Shown here one piece after another: positions 32,222 to 34,403 of a stretch of 34,403 bases of DNA (position 1 is the first letter of the stretch; each line of letters starts with the position of its first letter). The notes below the pieces were generated by a model. The model saw nothing but the letters and a program-made list of their open reading frames with translations. It did no database searches and had not been told where the DNA came from. The stretch is from the NCBI GenBank assembly GCA_021789605.1, contig JAJYJI010000021.1, positions 1-34,403 on the forward strand, in the 5' to 3' direction. The position numbers were made by a program, and so were the translations under genes. The DNA is from a bacterium. Lineage in GTDB: Bacteria > SZUA-79 > Acidulodesulfobacterales > Acidulodesulfobacteraceae.

Positions 32222-32605
32222 ATGTTTAATATTTTTAGAATGGGAGGCTTCTTTGGAGACGGAAGCGAAAACATAGAACAGATAACTCCGGAAGAAGTTC
32301 TTAAAAAATTATCGGATGATAAAGGAAAAAATAACGTTAAAATAATAGACGTAAGAGAGCCCAAAGAATTTAGAGGCAATTTAGGGCATATCGAAAATGC
32401 CAAACTGATTCCCATTAAACTTTTGCCGTTAAAAATTAAAGAAATGGAAGCGTGCAAAGATAAAGAAATTATCGCCGTCTGCCATACGGGCGCAAGAAGC
32501 CGTTCGGCTTGCTCCATACTTAAAAAGCACGGGTTCAATAACGTTTATAACCTTAAAGGCGGCATGCATTCATGGAAAAAATACGGATTCAAGACTAAGA
32601 TTTAA
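32222..32605 (+). CDS. Single-domain rhodanese-like sulfurtransferase
   Basis: Rhodanese domains carry sulfane sulfur as a persulfide on an active-site cysteine. The 127 residues contain one domain: IDVREPKEFRGNLGHIENAKLIP at about 42-64, and the active loop VCHTGARSRSACSIL with Cys87. NVYNLKGGMHSWKKYGF closes the fold. No signal peptide or second domain is present. Residues 1-20 (MFNIFRMGGFFGDGSENIEQ) lie outside the domain. AAGGGGG gives a ribosome-binding site. The next gene follows after 19 bases. The sulfur acceptor is unknown; these proteins occur in many pathways. Confidence 0.9.
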   Translation: MFNIFRMGGFFGDGSENIEQITPEEVLKKLSDDKGKNNVKIIDVREPKEFRGNLGHIENAKLIPIKLLPLKIKEMEACKDKEIIAVCHTGARSRSACSILKKHGFNNVYNLKGGMHSWKKYGFKTKI

Positions 32606-32624
32606 ATTTAAATAAAATATAAAA

Positions 32625-33449
32625 ATGAATAAGCAAAACAACCCGAATAAAGAATTCTATGTTTTCGTCGTATCCGATTCAACCGGAGAAACCGCGGAGA
32701 AAGTCGCAAGAGCCGCCATTTCCCAATTTTCGATATACGAAGTCCATTTAAAAAGATTTCTTTTAGTCGATTCGGAATTAAAAATCAGAGAAATAATCAC
32801 CGAAGCGGCCGATAAAAGGGCGCTGGTCATTTTTACCTTAGTCGAAGACGGGCTTAGAAACATCATGCTTCAGGAATCCGCCGAAAAAGATATCGTCGCA
32901 ATCGATATCATAGGTCCGGTTTTAAATTCCATATCGAATATTCTAAATCTGTCCCCGGAGAGGAAACCCGGATTGATTCACCGTATTAACGACGAATATT
33001 TCAAGAGGATAGACGCATTGGAATATGCGGTAAAACACGACGACGGACAGAGGGCAGACGAAATGCCGGCTTCCGACGCGCTGATTCTTGGAATTTCCAG
33101 AACTTCGAAAACGCCGCTGTGCCTGTTTCTAGCGCAAAGGGGATTCAAAGCGGCCAATATTCCGATAATAGACTCTCAAAGCATAGACGAAACGGCTTAT
33201 AACATGCCGAAAGAAAAAATATTCGGCTTGATAGCGAGTCCGGTCAGAATTTCCAATCTTAGAAAAGAAAGGCTGAAAAGAATGGGACTTCCTCTTTCGC
33301 AGGATTATGTATCTAAAGAATCCATCGAAAAAGAACTGAACCATTCAAAAGAAATATATTCCAGATTAAACGCTTACGTTATAGATATTACGGAGAAATC
33401 CATCGAGGAAGCTGCCGCCGATATAATCTCTCGCATTAATAACAAGTAA
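32625..33449 (+). CDS. Pyruvate,phosphate dikinase / PEP synthase regulatory protein (DUF299 kinase-phosphotransferase)
   Basis: This family switches PPDK or PEP synthase off and on by ADP-dependent phosphorylation and Pi-dependent dephosphorylation of a threonine near the catalytic histidine. The N-terminal VVSDSTGETAEKVARAA is the family hallmark. The P-loop-like GISRTSKTPL begins at residue 156, and FKAANIPIIDSQ and FGLIASPVRISNLRKERL follow. At 274 residues the length is normal. It shares a probable transcript with the rhodanese gene. The target enzyme gene is not in the window, so whether it acts on PPDK or PEP synthase is undecided. A strong terminator follows. Confidence 0.93.
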   Translation: MNKQNNPNKEFYVFVVSDSTGETAEKVARAAISQFSIYEVHLKRFLLVDSELKIREIITEAADKRALVIFTLVEDGLRNIMLQESAEKDIVAIDIIGPVLNSISNILNLSPERKPGLIHRINDEYFKRIDALEYAVKHDDGQRADEMPASDALILGISRTSKTPLCLFLAQRGFKAANIPIIDSQSIDETAYNMPKEKIFGLIASPVRISNLRKERLKRMGLPLSQDYVSKESIEKELNHSKEIYSRLNAYVIDITEKSIEEAAADIISRINNK

Positions 33450-33457
33450 ACTAAAAT

Positions 33458-33504
33458 AAAAAGGCGCTGCAAAGTCAAACGGCGGCCGCAGCTTCCGCCT
33501 TTTT
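33458..33504. terminator. Strong intrinsic terminator, possibly bidirectional
   Basis: AAAAAGGCG at 33458-33466 pairs exactly with CGCCTTTTT at 33496-33504. Inside, CTGC pairs with GCAG past a short bulge, and GCGGCCGC lies near the loop. The A-run on one side and T-run on the other would work in both directions. It separates the regulator gene from the PmbA gene. Confidence 0.8.
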
Positions 33505-33551
33505 ATACTTTTTATATTTATAAAATTTTAAATAAAAGGAATATATTGCAG

Positions 33552-34403
33552 ATGAAGGTTTTAAAAAAATTTCAAGAAGCCGCAGACCGGGGGGGAGGCG
33601 GTAATTTTGACGCCGTAATTTCTCTGGTAAACGATTATTGCGCAAAGAAAGGGGTAAAATTCGAGGCTTATTTATTTGACTCAAAAGTATTAAAGATGGA
33701 GTCGGAAAACGGCGAAGTGTCAAATTTTACCAATGCCGAAACATCGGGATTGAATTTAAGGCTGTACAGCAATAAAAAGGTAAGTTTTTCTTACTGCCTC
33801 GGACTCGAAGAGCAAAAAATCATAAATGCTTTGGATAACGCCGCTTCTCTTCTAAAGTTTATGGACGAGAACGAATATTTCGATTTTGCCGCAAAGGAAG
33901 AAAGCGGACAGGTTACGACTTCTCCGGAAAAATTAGGTATTTATTCCGGAGATTTCGAAAGCATAGGCATAGAAGAGAAAAAACTCCATCTCGCAGAATT
34001 AGAGGAAACCGCCTATTCTTACGATAAAAAAATATATAAAGTCGATAAGCCTACTTATTCCGAAACTTTAATATCCAAAAGGTTTTATAATTCCAACGGG
34101 CTTGACAGGTTTTCCAAAAAAACTTTTTACGAGATATTTTTATCGGTCGCTTCGCGGAACGGCGCCGATACCGGCTCAGGCTCAGATTTTGATTTTGCCC
34201 ATAGCTTCGGAGCGTTAAAGTTTAAAAAAACGGCTATGAATGCGGCAAAAAAGGGGGTGGACCAGCTTGGGGCAGCCGCGGCTGCAAGCGGGAATTACGA
34301 CGTAATATTCGATAATTTTACTTCGTCCGAACTTCTTAGCATATTAAAACAATCCTTTTACTCAAATAACGTATTTAAGAAAAAATCCCTGCTGGAAGGA
34401 AAA
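33552..34403 (+). CDS. pmbA: PmbA/TldD-family protease subunit, N-terminal part (cut by window end)
   Basis: TldD and PmbA (TldE) form a heteromeric metalloprotease that processes modified peptides; TldD carries the metal site and PmbA the partner role. The first 284 codons are open to the last base of the window. The N-terminal part shows VKFEAYLFDSKVLKMESENGE and TSGLNLRLYSNKKVSFSYC, typical of the family's first domain. FYNSNGLDRFSKKTFYEIFLS with a following GSGSDFDFAHSF matches the central region better in PmbA than in TldD. The ATG has AAGGA 11 bases upstream; an in-frame TTG at 33546 has better spacing (5 bases) and would add two residues. The C-terminal domain is missing, so the assignment is not certain. 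Confidence 0.75.
   Translation, partial: MKVLKKFQEAADRGGGGNFDAVISLVNDYCAKKGVKFEAYLFDSKVLKMESENGEVSNFTNAETSGLNLRLYSNKKVSFSYCLGLEEQKIINALDNAASLLKFMDENEYFDFAAKEESGQVTTSPEKLGIYSGDFESIGIEEKKLHLAELEETAYSYDKKIYKVDKPTYSETLISKRFYNSNGLDRFSKKTFYEIFLSVASRNGADTGSGSDFDFAHSFGALKFKKTAMNAAKKGVDQLGAAAAASGNYDVIFDNFTSSELLSILKQSFYSNNVFKKKSLLEGK

Noticed and set aside
1-34403. Mobile element, prophage, CRISPR or defence island
   Set aside because: No transposase, integrase, repeat-spacer array, toxin-antitoxin pair or restriction gene was seen; nearly all genes are recognisable housekeeping or metabolic genes.

Overview
This window looks like a chromosomal segment of a Gram-negative, AT-rich bacterium, most like the deltaproteobacterial grade. 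It carries a Tol envelope system, an adenosylcobalamin-dependent ribonucleotide reductase, a short ArgA-type N-acetylglutamate synthase of the kind known from Geobacter-like lineages, an Aquifex-type aconitase, and GH57 alpha-glucan enzymes next to GlgA. My best guess is an uncultured low-GC deltaproteobacterial lineage (Sva0485/SZUA-79-like). That is inference from gene content and style, not a search result. No rRNA, tRNA, CRISPR array, insertion sequence, integrase or phage gene is visible, so this is mostly core chromosome. Every gene is on the + strand except nrdJ.

Layout. (1) The last 24 codons of an EAL-domain protein converge on nrdJ (minus strand). (2) The 328-base divergent region holds a pair of NrdR boxes over the nrdJ promoter, 11-bp direct repeats, and a tolQ promoter. 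(3) tolQ-tolR-tolA-tolB and a CpoB/YbgF-like lipoprotein form an envelope cluster with no pal gene, followed by tsaD and ksgA with an ATGA overlap. (4) glpK, a small exported TPR protein and a nucleotidyltransferase-like protein lead into panD, an amidohydrolase and panC. (5) An alpha-glucan block follows: a DUF4912-like protein, a GH57 branching enzyme, a second GH57 enzyme, a GH57 4-alpha-glucanotransferase and glgA. It runs directly into an O-antigen-ligase-like membrane protein and a polyprenyl-phosphate sugar-1-phosphate transferase. (6) A 346-base gap with a strong hairpin and an intrinsic terminator precedes aconitase, NAD kinase, recN and argA. (7) A promoter with an embedded dyad precedes a rhodanese and the PPDK/PEP-synthase regulatory kinase. 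A terminator then separates these from a PmbA/TldD-family gene cut by the window end.

How the parts work together. The Tol proteins would energise outer-membrane constriction. panD and panC supply beta-alanine and pantothenate for CoA. The GH57/GlgA block would polymerise, branch and remodel an alpha-glucan. The absence of glgC and glgP, and the tight link to surface-polysaccharide enzymes, leave open whether that glucan is a reserve or part of an envelope polymer. Aconitase, NAD kinase and the PEP/pyruvate regulator suggest central-carbon control.

The most interesting items are the NrdR operator pair with canonical helical phasing, the phased 11-bp repeats upstream of the tol promoter, the DUF4912-GH57x3-GlgA-polysaccharide block, the amidohydrolase inside the pan cluster, and the structured gap before aconitase. 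No defence system or clearly new machine was identified.
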